From the NCBI RefSeq assembly GCF_900103175.1, contig NZ_FNLF01000002.1, positions 2,494,136 through 2,558,135 on the forward strand: a stretch of 64,000 bases of DNA, in the 5' to 3' direction. Position numbers and translations under genes: made by a program. The notes under the pieces are model-generated. The model worked only from the letters and a program-made list of their open reading frames with translations. It made no database searches and had not been told where the DNA came from. Origin of the DNA: Tsukamurella pulmonis. Its GTDB lineage: Bacteria > Actinomycetota > Actinomycetes > Mycobacteriales > Mycobacteriaceae. How positions within the stretch are numbered: position 1 is the first letter of the stretch; every line of letters begins with the position of its first letter. Positions 8,081 through 19,473 of this stretch are shown here, piece after piece.

Positions 8081-9238
8081 ATGACGGCAGCGCAGATCGG
8101 ACTTCCCCGTCGGCTCGTGGTCGGGGGCGGCGCCCTCGCCGATGCGGGCCGGCTCGTACGCGACCTCGGGCACACCCGCCCGGTGGTGGTGACGGACGCC
8201 TTCCTCACGGCGCAGGGCACCGCGGCGCGCCTCGTCGCGGCGCTCACCGAGGCGGGCTGCGAGGTCGCCGTGTTCGACGGCACCGTCCCCGATCCGACGA
8301 CCGCATCCCTCGATCCCGGCCTCGCCGTGGTGCGCGCGCACGACGCGGACTGCGTCATCGGCCTGGGTGGCGGGAGCCCGCTGGACACGGCGAAGGCCCT
8401 GGCGGTGCTCGCCGTGGGCGGCGGCACCATGCGGGATTACAAGGCGCCCACGGTCACCGTCGGCCCGGCACTGCCCGTGATCGCGATCCCGACGACGGCG
8501 GGCAGCGGCAGCGAGGCGACCCAGTTCAGCATCATCACCGACAGCGCGAGCGACGAGAAGATGTTGTGCCCCGGCCCCGCGTTCCTGCCGATCGCGGCGA
8601 TCGTCGACTACGAGTTGACGCTCTCGATGCCGGCCCGGCTCACCGCGGACACCGGTGTCGACGCGCTGACGCACGCGATCGAGGCGTACGTCAGCCGCAA
8701 GGCCAATCCGTTCGCCGACGGTTTCGCCCTGACCGCGATCTCCACGATCTCCGCCACCCTCCGCTCCGCCTACGCCGACGGCACCGATCGCGCTGCCCGG
8801 GAGGCGATGATGCTCGCCGCGACGCAGGCGGGGATCGCCTTCTCCAACAGCTCGGTGGCGCTGGTGCACGGGATGAGCCGGCCCATCGGCGCGCATTTCC
8901 ATGTGGCACACGGACTCTCGAACGCGATGCTGCTGCCGGCGGTGATGCGGTTCTCGGTGGACGCGGCGCCGTCGCGGTACGCGGACTGCGCCCGCGCGTA
9001 CGGCCTGACCGGGGACTCCGATGGCGCGCTCGCGCAGGGTCTCGTCAATGCCATCGAGGAGCTCTGCGCCGACCTGGCGGTGCCGACGCCCCGGGCGCAC
9101 GGCATCGACCGGGCGCGCTGGGACGATCTCGCGCCCCTGATGGCCGAGCAGGCGCTGGCATCGGGGTCGCCGGGCAACAACCCGCGCGTCCCCGATGCCG
9201 CGGAGATCGTCGCGCTCTACGCCGAGGTCTACGGCTAG
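8081..9238 (+). CDS. Iron-containing alcohol dehydrogenase (maleylacetate-reductase-like)
   Basis: 385 aa, group III metal-dependent dehydrogenase. The NAD-binding GGGSPLDTAKALA, the GSGSEATQF loop and metal-ligand region (TGVDALTHAIEAYVS; HGMSRPIGAHFHVAHG) are intact. It reduces an aldehyde/ketone or oxidises an alcohol with NAD(P); the substrate cannot be read from sequence. Its stop codon lies inside a CTAG shared with the stop of the convergent gene, so the two genes overlap by 4 nt tail to tail. Confidence 0.87.
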   Translation: MTAAQIGLPRRLVVGGGALADAGRLVRDLGHTRPVVVTDAFLTAQGTAARLVAALTEAGCEVAVFDGTVPDPTTASLDPGLAVVRAHDADCVIGLGGGSPLDTAKALAVLAVGGGTMRDYKAPTVTVGPALPVIAIPTTAGSGSEATQFSIITDSASDEKMLCPGPAFLPIAAIVDYELTLSMPARLTADTGVDALTHAIEAYVSRKANPFADGFALTAISTISATLRSAYADGTDRAAREAMMLAATQAGIAFSNSSVALVHGMSRPIGAHFHVAHGLSNAMLLPAVMRFSVDAAPSRYADCARAYGLTGDSDGALAQGLVNAIEELCADLAVPTPRAHGIDRARWDDLAPLMAEQALASGSPGNNPRVPDAAEIVALYAEVYG

Positions 9239-10626
9239 GCCGCGGCGGGGGTCTCCGGCGCGACCTCACCCTCCCGGTCATCCGTCGTGTCCGGCACCGT
9301 CGCGTCCTGATCGTCGGCACCGGGAGTCTCGGCCACCGGAGCATCGCCCTCGGTGCCGTCGGCCGGGTCCGCGCCCGTGGCGTCCTCGGCCGCGTCGTCG
9401 GCGTCCACCGGGTCCATCGTGGGCGAGGCCTCGCCGCCCTCGGTCGACGACATCGGCGGCACGGCGCCGTCCGCGGTGGGCCCGTCGAGGGGGCTCTCCG
9501 GGGAGGACGCGGCGAGCAACTGCGCGACCGGCACGGCATCGGGCCGGTCCTCCCGGTGGCGGGCGGGCGACGGCGCCGGATCGTGCACCGTGCCCACCGT
9601 CGGCGACGAGGACAGCACCGGCTCCAGTCCGCTCTCGCCCGGCTCGGGTACCGGGAGCACCGCGCTCAGCAGCCGATCGAAGGCGAGCGGCACGTCGAGA
9701 CCGCTGCGGCGCAGCAACCATCCCCACGGGTTCTCACCCTGGTCGATCGAGACCCACGTCGTGCCGTCCTCGATCCACGTGCGCTTGATCGTGCCGTCGG
9801 CGTAGGTGTCGACGGTGACCGTGCGCGCTTCGCGGAACTCGGTGCGCGTCGCGACGGGAGCCTCTGCCACTGAGCCGGGGGTGAAGGCCTCGCCGGTGAG
9901 CGGGGAGTAGCGGCCGATGTTCTCAGCGGTGTAGACGGTGCCGTGCATCAGGAACCCCGGAACGAGGTACACCATCGCCCTGACGGGATCGAGCCCCATC
10001 CCGCAGGCGATGTCGCCCTTGACGCAGATGCTCACGACGGTCGCTCCCGATGCTCCGTCGTTGCGGATCGGCCCGGCGTGCAGACCGGGGATGCCCGCGG
10101 GGATCACGCTCCAGGCGCCGGAGCGGATGAAGCTCGGGCCGCCCTGCTCGACGAAGGTCAGCCCGGCGGAGCCGTCCGAGGGGCGCGGATGATCCCTGCC
10201 GTAGCGCAGCACCGCGACGCCGACGACGTCGGAACCCTGCGAGATCGTGTAGACCACGACCTCCTCGTCGGGGTTCTGCTTCGCCGCGGCGATGGCGTCG
10301 ACGGTGGCGGTGGCTCCGATGTCGATGGACCGGGCGTACGTGTGCACGCCGTCGCTACTCAGGGCGAAGCCCGGGAAGCCGACGCCGAACACGGCGGGAT
10401 ACTGCACGAAGACCGGTGCCGGGCCGGTGTATTGACCGCCGATGCGCGTCCACTGGTCCTTGCCGGTGGGGTCGTTCGCACCGCCGACCACGATGACGGT
10501 CTTCGCCGCGACCGCGGCGAGCAGATCCACGCCGCCTCCGGTGAGGGCGAGCGCGCCCGCGAGACCGGTTCCCGCGACCGCCAGGGCGATCGGTCTGCGT
10601 CGCCGAAGGGCATGGCTCGTCGTCAT
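9235..10626 (-). CDS. Secreted PE-PPE-domain-like serine hydrolase with acidic tail
   Basis: 463 aa. An N-terminal signal (RRRRPIALAVAGTGLAGALAL) precedes a cutinase-like/PE-PPE hydrolase domain (about 40-240): TVIVVGGANDPTG, the nucleophile region VYTISQGSDVVG, and a Cys pair (SICVKGDIACG). A middle segment (about 250-320) follows, then a ~130-residue low-complexity tail rich in Asp, Glu, Ala, Pro and Thr. PE-PPE hydrolases of mycolata act on lipids in the envelope. ATG at 10626 was picked because AAAGGGAGCAG lies just upstream. Confidence 0.8.
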   Translation of the reverse strand: MTTSHALRRRRPIALAVAGTGLAGALALTGGGVDLLAAVAAKTVIVVGGANDPTGKDQWTRIGGQYTGPAPVFVQYPAVFGVGFPGFALSSDGVHTYARSIDIGATATVDAIAAAKQNPDEEVVVYTISQGSDVVGVAVLRYGRDHPRPSDGSAGLTFVEQGGPSFIRSGAWSVIPAGIPGLHAGPIRNDGASGATVVSICVKGDIACGMGLDPVRAMVYLVPGFLMHGTVYTAENIGRYSPLTGEAFTPGSVAEAPVATRTEFREARTVTVDTYADGTIKRTWIEDGTTWVSIDQGENPWGWLLRRSGLDVPLAFDRLLSAVLPVPEPGESGLEPVLSSSPTVGTVHDPAPSPARHREDRPDAVPVAQLLAASSPESPLDGPTADGAVPPMSSTEGGEASPTMDPVDADDAAEDATGADPADGTEGDAPVAETPGADDQDATVPDTTDDREGEVAPETPAAA

Positions 10627-10732
10627 CGTCTGCTCCCTTTCTCGAAGCACGAGAGATGTAGTACGCGGATCATTGTGCACGATCCGTTCGGATCGCAAAG
10701 CCGGAGGACGGAGTTCCGCGTGCCGACGACGG

Positions 10733-10767
10733 CGAGCGCCCCCGCACCACGGGTGCGGGGGCGCTCG
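10733..10767. terminator. Terminator after DUF305 gene
   Basis: Perfect 16-bp stem (CGAGCGCCCCCGCACC and complement) with a 3-nt loop, downstream of the DUF305 gene and before the promoter of the PE-PPE-like gene. Confidence 0.85.
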
Positions 10768-10820
10768 GGAGGCATCACGGGTCGCGGTCGATCACCGCGC
10801 CCGACCCGTCGGGAAGCGGA

Positions 10821-11444
10821 CTACAGCAGCTTCTCCATGCGCGCGATCTCGGCCTGCTGGCCGCGCTTGATCTCCTCGGCGAGCTTCCGGTTCTCGGGGT
10901 TGACCCCGCGGGCGAGCTCGGCGTCGGCCATGGTGATGGCGCCCTTGTGATGGGCGATCATCATGGTCAGCCACTCGCGATCGAACTCGGCGCCGCGAAG
11001 GGTGCCGAGCCGGTCCATCTGGGCCGGCGTCATCATGCCGTCCATGGCGTGTTCCATGGTCGCACTGGGGGCGGGCTCGCCCCACTGCGCCAGGAGCCGG
11101 GCGAAGGCGTCCATCTCGGGCTGCTGTGCGGCCTCGATCTCGTCCGCGAGGGCGACGACCTCGGGGCCGGCGTCCTTCCCGGCGACCATCTTCGCCATCT
11201 CGACGGCCTGGGCGTGATGCGGGTACATCATCGTCGCGAACTCGACGTCGGCATCGTTGAACCGGGCGTTCACCCCCGGGCTCGACGACGACGGCGCGGC
11301 CGGGCCGTGCCCGGCGTGCTCGGCGGACGCGGCGCTCGAGGGTGCTGCGTCGGGCGTCTCGCCCGAGCCACAGGCTCCGAGCAGGGTCGCGCCGGCGGCG
11401 ACGGCGGACAGGACGGTGGCGATGCGGATACGGGAAACGGTCAT
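10821..11444 (-). CDS. DUF305 lipoprotein (copper-associated family)
   Basis: 207 aa. The lipobox LLGAC predicts a lipoprotein. Two DUF305 repeats, each with paired His and Met (MMYPHHAQAVEMAKM and MMIAHHKGAITMADA), look like ferritin-like metal ligands. The family is commonly found with copper-handling genes. The upstream gene on the same strand encodes a His-rich secreted protein, so a metal-binding operon is likely. A strong hairpin ends transcription. Confidence 0.88.
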   Translation of the reverse strand: MTVSRIRIATVLSAVAAGATLLGACGSGETPDAAPSSAASAEHAGHGPAAPSSSSPGVNARFNDADVEFATMMYPHHAQAVEMAKMVAGKDAGPEVVALADEIEAAQQPEMDAFARLLAQWGEPAPSATMEHAMDGMMTPAQMDRLGTLRGAEFDREWLTMMIAHHKGAITMADAELARGVNPENRKLAEEIKRGQQAEIARMEKLL

Positions 11445-11527
11445 GGTTGTTCCTCTGCGTGGAGTTTCTCGGGTCTGTTGGTGCGGGTCGGCGCGCCGCG
11501 GCGGTCAGTGCCGCGCGCGGGCGTCGA

Positions 11528-11944
11528 TCAGACTCGAAGAACGCAGAGTTGGGCGAGGTCGTGGACCGTCCAGGGCGGGGGACCGCGCGCGAGCGCGGCG
11601 CGCGTCGCCGGGGTCACGTCGGGGGCGCCGTCGGGCAGGGGGAGGACGGCGACGAGGGCGGGCGGGGCCACCTGCTTGTGCACGACGACGGTGCCGGCGC
11701 AGTCGTGCGACTCGTGGTCGTGGACGGCGTCGAGACTCTGTTTGTCGACCGAAGTCCCGTGCTCGGCGGGGGAGAACGCCGCGTCCGCAGGCGTCGCGCG
11801 GTGCATGCCGTGCGAGGTCGCGGACGGTCCCACGGATGCGGCGGTCGCGGCCGCCGGCGGCATGCCGAGATGCATCAGCAGGACGGCGAAACCGAGCACG
11901 ACGGCCGTGGTGGCCGACGATCTTCCGCTCCGCAGGTTCCGCAC
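11528..11944 (-). CDS. Small secreted His-rich protein, DUF6153-like
   Basis: 138 aa. An N-terminal hydrophobic helix (AVVLGFAVLLMHLGM) anchors or exports it. The centre has clustered His (SHGMHRA, HDHESHDCAG) that could bind metal, and the C-terminus ends in DLAQLCVLRV, which resembles the DUF6153 tail. It lies 83 bp upstream of the DUF305 lipoprotein on the same strand, supporting a shared metal (probably copper) role. The family name is a memory-based match. Confidence 0.6.
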   Translation of the reverse strand: MRNLRSGRSSATTAVVLGFAVLLMHLGMPPAAATAASVGPSATSHGMHRATPADAAFSPAEHGTSVDKQSLDAVHDHESHDCAGTVVVHKQVAPPALVAVLPLPDGAPDVTPATRAALARGPPPWTVHDLAQLCVLRV

Positions 11945-11974
11945 GCACCGAATGATACCCCAGAGGGGTATTGC

Positions 11975-12652
11975 TCAGCGCTCCCGGAGCCGTACCTCCG
12001 CGAGGAGTTCGCGCGCGGCGGCGCGAGCGGCGGGCGCGTCACCGTCGGCGACGGCCTCGATGACGGCGATGTGGGCGCACTCGTACGACGTGGCGGAGCC
12101 GACGGGGAACTCCTGCAGGTGCTCCTGCAGGACGGGCACCAGCGAATCGTAGAACTCGAGGTAGATCGCATTGTGGCTGGCTGCGACCACACCGCGGTGC
12201 ATCGCCAGGTCCGCCGCGATCGCCTCGCGCTCGGCCCCGGCGTCCACCTGCTCGGGGGCCCACAGCCGGTTGCGCGCTTCGAGGAGCCGGCGGAGCTCGG
12301 CGACGTCGTCGTCGTCGCGGCGTTCCGCGGCGAGACCGGCGGCAGTCACCTCGAGCGCCTCGCGCAGCTCCAACAGGTCGGTATCGCGCGCCGCGGCGAA
12401 GTAATCGCCGAGCGTGGAGGTGGCGCACGCCGACAGCACGTACGTGCCCGAGCCCTGGCGCCGCTCGAGCATCCCGGCGTGCACCAGCGCCTGGACGGCC
12501 TCGCGGACCGTGTTGCGCGCGGTCCCCGTGAGCTCGCGGAGCTCGGTCTCTGTGGGGATGCGGCCGCCCACGGGCCACCGCCCGCTGGCGATCTCGCCGC
12601 GGAGCTGTTCTGTGACCTGCGCTATCAAGGTCTGTCTACGTACCGGTTGCAT
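11975..12652 (-). CDS. GntR/FadR-type (FCD) transcriptional regulator
   Basis: 225 aa from ATG 12652. Winged HTH at the N-terminus (GRIPTETELRELTGTARNTVREAVQALVHAGMLERRQGSGTYV, read in parts) and an FCD ligand domain with metal-binding His/Asp pattern (DLAMHRGVVAASHN). This ATG has GGATAGGA at good spacing; ATG 12661 overlaps that site. It is divergent from a CynX-like transporter 84 bp away and probably represses it. Confidence 0.88.
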   Translation of the reverse strand: MQPVRRQTLIAQVTEQLRGEIASGRWPVGGRIPTETELRELTGTARNTVREAVQALVHAGMLERRQGSGTYVLSACATSTLGDYFAAARDTDLLELREALEVTAAGLAAERRDDDDVAELRRLLEARNRLWAPEQVDAGAEREAIAADLAMHRGVVAASHNAIYLEFYDSLVPVLQEHLQEFPVGSATSYECAHIAVIEAVADGDAPAARAAARELLAEVRLRER

Positions 12653-12736
12653 CACAGTCATCCTATCCGGCCGGAAATCGTCTTGCCGCCATAGATCCAT
12701 TCATCCTATGATTTGTCCCGTCTGTAAGGAGGGCGA

Positions 12737-13972
12737 ATGACCAGCATCGCGACCGAGCCGCAGGAGGCCGACCACAGCATGGTGCGATCCGTGAAGCAGG
12801 GACGACTACTCGTTCTGCTGGCGATCGTGCTGTTCGCCCTGACGCTGCGCACGGCCGTCACATCCCTGACGCCGCTGCTCACGCGGATCAGCGAGGACCT
12901 GCACTTCGGTGCGACGATCATCGGCGTCTTCGGCATGCTGCCGACCGCGATGTTCGCCGCAGCGGGGATCGTGACTCCGTTCCTCACCAGCCGTATAGGC
13001 CTCGAGCGCACCACCCTGGTGGCGGTCACGGCGACCGCGATCGGCATCGGCGTGCGGTCGCTGATGGGCGGCACCCTGGGGCTGCTGGCGTTCTCGTGCC
13101 TGGCGCTGATCGGTATGGGCGTCGGCAACGTCGTGCTCCCGCCGCTGGTCAAGCGGTACTTCTCCGACAACGTCGCGGTGTTGAGCACGGCGTACCTGAC
13201 GTGCGTGCAGCTGGGCACCATGGTGCCGGCACTGGCCGCGGTGCCCGTCGCGGACGCGTACGGCTGGCGGGTCTCGCTCGCGATCTGGGCGATCATCCCG
13301 ATCGCGGCGTTCCTGCCGTGGCTCGGCATCGTCCTCGCGCGGCGCGGCCACGACGTGCAGGACGTCAGCGCCGAGGAGACCGCCGAGCCCAAGGGAAGGA
13401 TCTGGCGCTCGCCGCTGGCCTGGGGCGCTGCCGCGATGTTCGGCATGACCTCGCTCAACACGTACGCGATGTTCACCTGGATCCCGACGATCCTCTCGGA
13501 CGCGGGCGGCAGCGCGGCCCTCGGCGGGAACATGGTCGCGCTGTTCTCGGGCGTCGGCTTCGTCGCCACCCTGGTGATCCCCGGGATCTGCGCCCGCATG
13601 ACGAACCCGTTCCCGCTCGTGATCGTGTTCCTCGGCTGCTTCGTGGTGGGCTTCCTCGGCCTGCTGCTGGCTCCGACGACGCTGACGTGGCTCTGGGTGA
13701 TCGCCGCCGGCCTCGGCCCGACGACGTTCCCGATGGCGCTGACCCTGGTGAACCTGCGCACCCGCACGGGCGCCGGTTCGGCCGCGCTGTCCGGCTTCAT
13801 GCAGGGCGTGGGCTACCTCGCGGCGTGCGCCGGACCGCTCGGATTCGGCCTGCTGCACGAGGCGACTCACGGCTGGACCGCACCGTTCCTGATGCTCTTC
13901 GGCTGCCTCGTCGTACTGGGCGTCGGCGCCTACCAGGCGTGCAAGCCGCGCATGCTCGAAGACACCTGGTGA
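12737..13972 (+). CDS. CynX/NimT family MFS transporter
   Basis: 411 aa, 12 predicted membrane helices. Resembles the cyanate/nitroimidazole MFS group (LRTAVTSLTPLLTRISEDL near the N-terminus, GMGVGNVVLPPLVKRYF in helix 4, and GPTTFPMALTLVNLR late). Strong AAGGAGG site. Cargo unknown; the divergent FCD regulator suggests a small organic acid inducer. Its stop is 1 nt from the convergent VKOR gene. Confidence 0.87.
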   Translation: MTSIATEPQEADHSMVRSVKQGRLLVLLAIVLFALTLRTAVTSLTPLLTRISEDLHFGATIIGVFGMLPTAMFAAAGIVTPFLTSRIGLERTTLVAVTATAIGIGVRSLMGGTLGLLAFSCLALIGMGVGNVVLPPLVKRYFSDNVAVLSTAYLTCVQLGTMVPALAAVPVADAYGWRVSLAIWAIIPIAAFLPWLGIVLARRGHDVQDVSAEETAEPKGRIWRSPLAWGAAAMFGMTSLNTYAMFTWIPTILSDAGGSAALGGNMVALFSGVGFVATLVIPGICARMTNPFPLVIVFLGCFVVGFLGLLLAPTTLTWLWVIAAGLGPTTFPMALTLVNLRTRTGAGSAALSGFMQGVGYLAACAGPLGFGLLHEATHGWTAPFLMLFGCLVVLGVGAYQACKPRMLEDTW

Positions 13973-13973
13973 C

Positions 13974-14540
13974 TCAGAACTTGCTGCTCCAGTAGTCCCA
14001 GAACTGCACGGCGATCAGCGTGAGCACCACGATGTACCAGAGCAGGACGAGGGCGGCCAGCAGTTGCTTGACCTGCTGCGTCGCCCTCTCGCCGAGCGCG
14101 GCGGCCACCGCGGTCGCGAGGACGATCGGCATGATGGTCCACACGAGCATGCACCACAGGCACAGCGCGTGGATCACGAACAGGCTCGAGTAGATCAGGA
14201 AGATCACGAGTGCGAGCCCGGCGGCCGAGCCGATCGCGAGGCCGGTCCAGAACCACCGGGGGAGCGCGACGCCGCCGAGGGTGAGCACGCCGGCGACGAT
14301 CACCACCGAGAACGACGCGATCCCGATGAGCGGGTTGGGGAAGCCGAACACGGAGCCCTGCCAGGACTGCATCACCGATCCGCACGAGATGGTCGGGTCG
14401 AGGCTGCACCCCGGGACGAAGTTCGGATCCTCCAGGATCTTGATCTTGTCGATCGTCAGCATCGCCGAGGCCAGGAGGCCCAGAACGCCGGTCACGAGCA
14501 GCAGGATTCCGGTGGTGCGACGGTTCTCGGTGGTGGACAC
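13974..14540 (-). CDS. Vitamin K epoxide reductase family protein
   Basis: 188 aa, about five membrane helices. Both VKOR cysteine pairs are present: C...SC in PGCSLDPTISCGSV and CxxC in HALCLWCMLVW. In mycolata VKOR re-oxidises DsbA-like proteins using menaquinone. GTG start chosen at the junction with the UvrA-like gene, which ends 35 bp upstream; the pair may be co-transcribed. Confidence 0.9.
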   Translation of the reverse strand: MSTTENRRTTGILLLVTGVLGLLASAMLTIDKIKILEDPNFVPGCSLDPTISCGSVMQSWQGSVFGFPNPLIGIASFSVVIVAGVLTLGGVALPRWFWTGLAIGSAAGLALVIFLIYSSLFVIHALCLWCMLVWTIMPIVLATAVAAALGERATQQVKQLLAALVLLWYIVVLTLIAVQFWDYWSSKF

Positions 14541-14575
14541 GCCAGCGATCGTAGGCGACGAACCTGGCAGTGCCG

Positions 14576-16948
<2,373 letters not shown>

Positions 16949-17073
16949 GAATGCTCCTGGTGACCTCGTGCGGCAACCGCACCAGCGTACCGACGGCGCG
17001 CGTCGCGTCGTCGCCGTCCGCAACCGGTCGTTCACAACCGATCCGCCGTCACCGATCGCGGCCGGAATGCAGA

Positions 17074-17107
17074 GAAGTCGGGCGCGCCCTACGGCGCGCC
17101 CGACTTC
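17074..17107. terminator. Terminator between hypothetical gene and uvrA-like gene
   Basis: Perfect 15-bp stem (GAAGTCGGGCGCGCC and complement) with a CTAC loop, downstream of the gene ending at 17127. Confidence 0.85.
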
Positions 17108-17126
17108 GTGAACGGGGGGAGCGGAG

Positions 17127-17615
17127 TCAGTCGTTGTACTGCGAGAGCTCGACGTCGGTCCACTTGTACCGGTTGCCCGGCGTGAGCGTCGCGCGACCGA
17201 AGCCCTCGAGATCCTCGAAGCCGCTCCAGTTGTCGGCGCCGTCGGTGAGGCCGAAGAGGTAGACGTCGGTGCCCAGGAGGTGCTGCACACCCACCGTGTA
17301 GCCCTCGACGTTGGTGACGAGCATCGGCATCCGGTGCACGTCGACCATGAGGTCGTTGTCCTCGGGGTTGAACGAGATCAACTTCTCCCCGGAGGCGGAG
17401 AGCTGCCACTTGATCTTGTCGACGGGGCCGTCCTTCTGCGAGAAGTCCAGCAGCTCCGCGAGGCGCAGAGCGCAGTCCGCGCTGTAGGTGGCGATCAGCG
17501 AGCCGGTCTGGCGCACGCGGCCTTCGCGCTCGACCCGCTGGGCGCGCAACTCCTCATCGTGCTTGCGAACGAGTTCTTGCGCGCGCTTGAGGACGGAGAG
17601 GTCATCATTGGTCAT
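17127..17615 (-). CDS. Conserved-looking hypothetical protein
   Basis: 162 aa, not recognised. It has an N-terminal charged helix (LKRAQELVRKHDEELRAQRVEREGRVRQT), then a mixed alpha/beta part with aromatic residues (GTDVYLFGLTDGADNWSGFEDLEGFG) and no signal peptide. The start at 17615 is supported by TATTGT exactly 7 nt upstream, which would give a leaderless mRNA. The same frame stays open upstream to an ATG at 18029 with a far better ribosome site, so a 300-aa form is also possible. A terminator follows. Confidence 0.72.
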   Translation of the reverse strand: MTNDDLSVLKRAQELVRKHDEELRAQRVEREGRVRQTGSLIATYSADCALRLAELLDFSQKDGPVDKIKWQLSASGEKLISFNPEDNDLMVDVHRMPMLVTNVEGYTVGVQHLLGTDVYLFGLTDGADNWSGFEDLEGFGRATLTPGNRYKWTDVELSQYND

Positions 17616-18029
17616 GGTGTTAACAATAGCGTTATCCGACCATCGACGGTTACTGTTCCCCCCGTAAGAGGGCGTGTCGCGCTCGAATTCTCCTGGCAAT
17701 CGATGCCGGCCGTTGACGGGGTGCCGCACCCTCGCGGCCGCCGCCTGCGCGAAACGCGAACCCGCCGAAGCGATCTGGCGGAAGTCGACGAATGATCCGC
17801 GTTGCGCGGCGCGACGGGCCGCGCGCGGATCGGGCGAATTGTCGATCATGTCGATCAAATCGATCATTCTCGAAATTGAATCTATGGCCATTTGCCGCGT
17901 GTCGGAACTCGCCAGCGCGGACGACGCTCGAGAGGGGATCAAGCCGGGCAGGCTGAACTGAACAGTCTCCTCGAGCGAGACATCCGGCCGTGACGGCGCC
18001 GCCATTTCGTTACGACTGTGCCTGCCCAT
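17616..18029 (-). other. In-frame N-terminal extension of the 17127 gene
   Basis: Open in the same frame as the 162-aa gene. It starts at an ATG (18029) preceded by AAGGAGGG at 4-nt spacing and, further up, a promoter-like TTGCAA-18 nt-TATTCT. The product begins MGRHSRNEMAAPSRPD and includes SRMIDLIDMIDNSPDPRAARRAAQ. Base composition is less GC-rich than neighbouring genes. Either the true gene is 300 aa or two nested starts are used. Confidence 0.45.
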
Positions 18030-18230
18030 GAAACCCTCCTTGCCCACACGAACGAAATCCCATTTCTTCGATCGCGAATTGACGTGCGTCACAAGAATAG
18101 AAGGCGGCGTATTGCTATTGCAACCACAGTGATAGGTGATCACGGATGAGGGGAGTGGGGCCGGGTGGAGAAGCGATCGCCTCCGAGCGAGAGCCCTGCG
18201 CGTGGACACACGGACGGACGCACCGCGGAG

Positions 18231-19430
18231 TCATCCTGCGACGCGTATCCGCTGGTCCAGCCACTCGCGCGCCGTGGCCTCAGCGTCGTGGCCGGCGAGC
18301 CAGCCGCCACCGCGCAATTCCGCCGCCATCCGGTCCCGCCGGTCGTCGACGGTGAGCGAACCGTCCCGGTAGATGCGCCCCATGCGGCGCGAGCCGTCCT
18401 GAATGCGGTGCGTGCGGTCCCTGCGGATGTCCTCGTAGAGGCGCAGGCGAGATGCGACTTCGTCGAGGCCGATGCCGCGCAGCAGCACACCGAGGGTGAC
18501 CGCGTCCTCGATGGCCGTGTTGACCCCCTGGCCGAGATACGGGGCCATCGCATGGGCCGCGTCGCCGATCAACGCGACCCGGGGGCTGGTCCACCCGGTG
18601 AGGGCCGGACGGTCGTAGATGCCCCACGCGAAGGTCGACTCCACCGCAGCGATGACCGCACGCACCTCGGGGTGCCATTCCTGGTACTCCCGCGCCAGAT
18701 CCGCCACGTTCCCCGGCCCTGACCACGCTCCCGGCGCAAGGGTGTTCGGCACCGACGCGACCACGTTGAGCAGACGCCCGCGCGCGACGGGGTAGGTGAT
18801 GAAGTACCTGCTCTCGCCGAGCCACTGACACAGCCGCGCGGTCTCCGCGCCGCTGATGCGTTCGGTGGGCACCAGTGCCCGATAGGCCATGATGCCCTGG
18901 TTCTCCGGCACCACGGGTTCGCCGATGAAGCCCTGGACCACCGAATGGATACCGTCGGCGCCGATCACCAGGTCGAATCGCTCGCGATGCCCGTTGCCGA
19001 ACCGGAGGTCGACACCGTCCGCGTCCTCGGCGAGGACCTCGAGCTCGTGGCCCAGCCGCACCGCGCCGCAGGCGAGTTGATCATGCAGCGCGCGTTGGAG
19101 CTCCGCCCGGTGCGCCGGATAGACGATGGTGCTCTCGAGCGTGCCGTTCCCCTGAGCGTCGCCGTCGGGCGAGAGCGACTCGCCTTGCCACATGCGAGGC
19201 GGTCGACAGGGGACCGGCTGCGCCACCTCCCGCACCGGACCGTCGGCACCGATCGCCGCCAGTCCGCGGATGCCGTTCGCCCGCACCACCACTCCGGCGC
19301 CGATCTCCCGCAGCTCGCGCGCCTTCTCGAAGACGGTCACGGACAGCCCGCTCGACTCCAGCGCCAGAGCGGCGGTGAGCCCGCCGATCCCGCCGCCGAT
19401 CACCGCGACCCGAATCGCTTCCACGCGCAT
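18231..19430 (-). CDS. FAD-dependent aromatic monooxygenase (salicylate-hydroxylase/UbiH-like)
   Basis: 399 aa, class A flavoprotein hydroxylase. FAD GxGxxG (VIGGGIGG near residues 8-15), the DG motif (VIGADGIHS) and the second FAD motif (ALIGDAAHAMAPYLGQGVNTAIEDA) are intact. It hydroxylates an aromatic ring with NAD(P)H and O2. GTG at 19424 has better spacing to GAAGGGG than ATG 19430, so the start is uncertain by two codons. An iron-box-like palindrome lies about 45 nt upstream, which suggests iron-repressed expression. Confidence 0.87.
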   Translation of the reverse strand: MRVEAIRVAVIGGGIGGLTAALALESSGLSVTVFEKARELREIGAGVVVRANGIRGLAAIGADGPVREVAQPVPCRPPRMWQGESLSPDGDAQGNGTLESTIVYPAHRAELQRALHDQLACGAVRLGHELEVLAEDADGVDLRFGNGHRERFDLVIGADGIHSVVQGFIGEPVVPENQGIMAYRALVPTERISGAETARLCQWLGESRYFITYPVARGRLLNVVASVPNTLAPGAWSGPGNVADLAREYQEWHPEVRAVIAAVESTFAWGIYDRPALTGWTSPRVALIGDAAHAMAPYLGQGVNTAIEDAVTLGVLLRGIGLDEVASRLRLYEDIRRDRTHRIQDGSRRMGRIYRDGSLTVDDRRDRMAAELRGGGWLAGHDAEATAREWLDQRIRVAG

Positions 19431-19473
19431 CCCCTTCGACAGATTCGGCGCGAGTGCGCCCCAGGCCAATAAT

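Noticed and set aside
12658-12709. Direct repeat TCATCCTAT between gntR and the CynX-like gene as an operator
   Set aside because: One copy is made by the ribosome site/start codon of gntR, so the repeat may be chance; no clear palindrome supports it.
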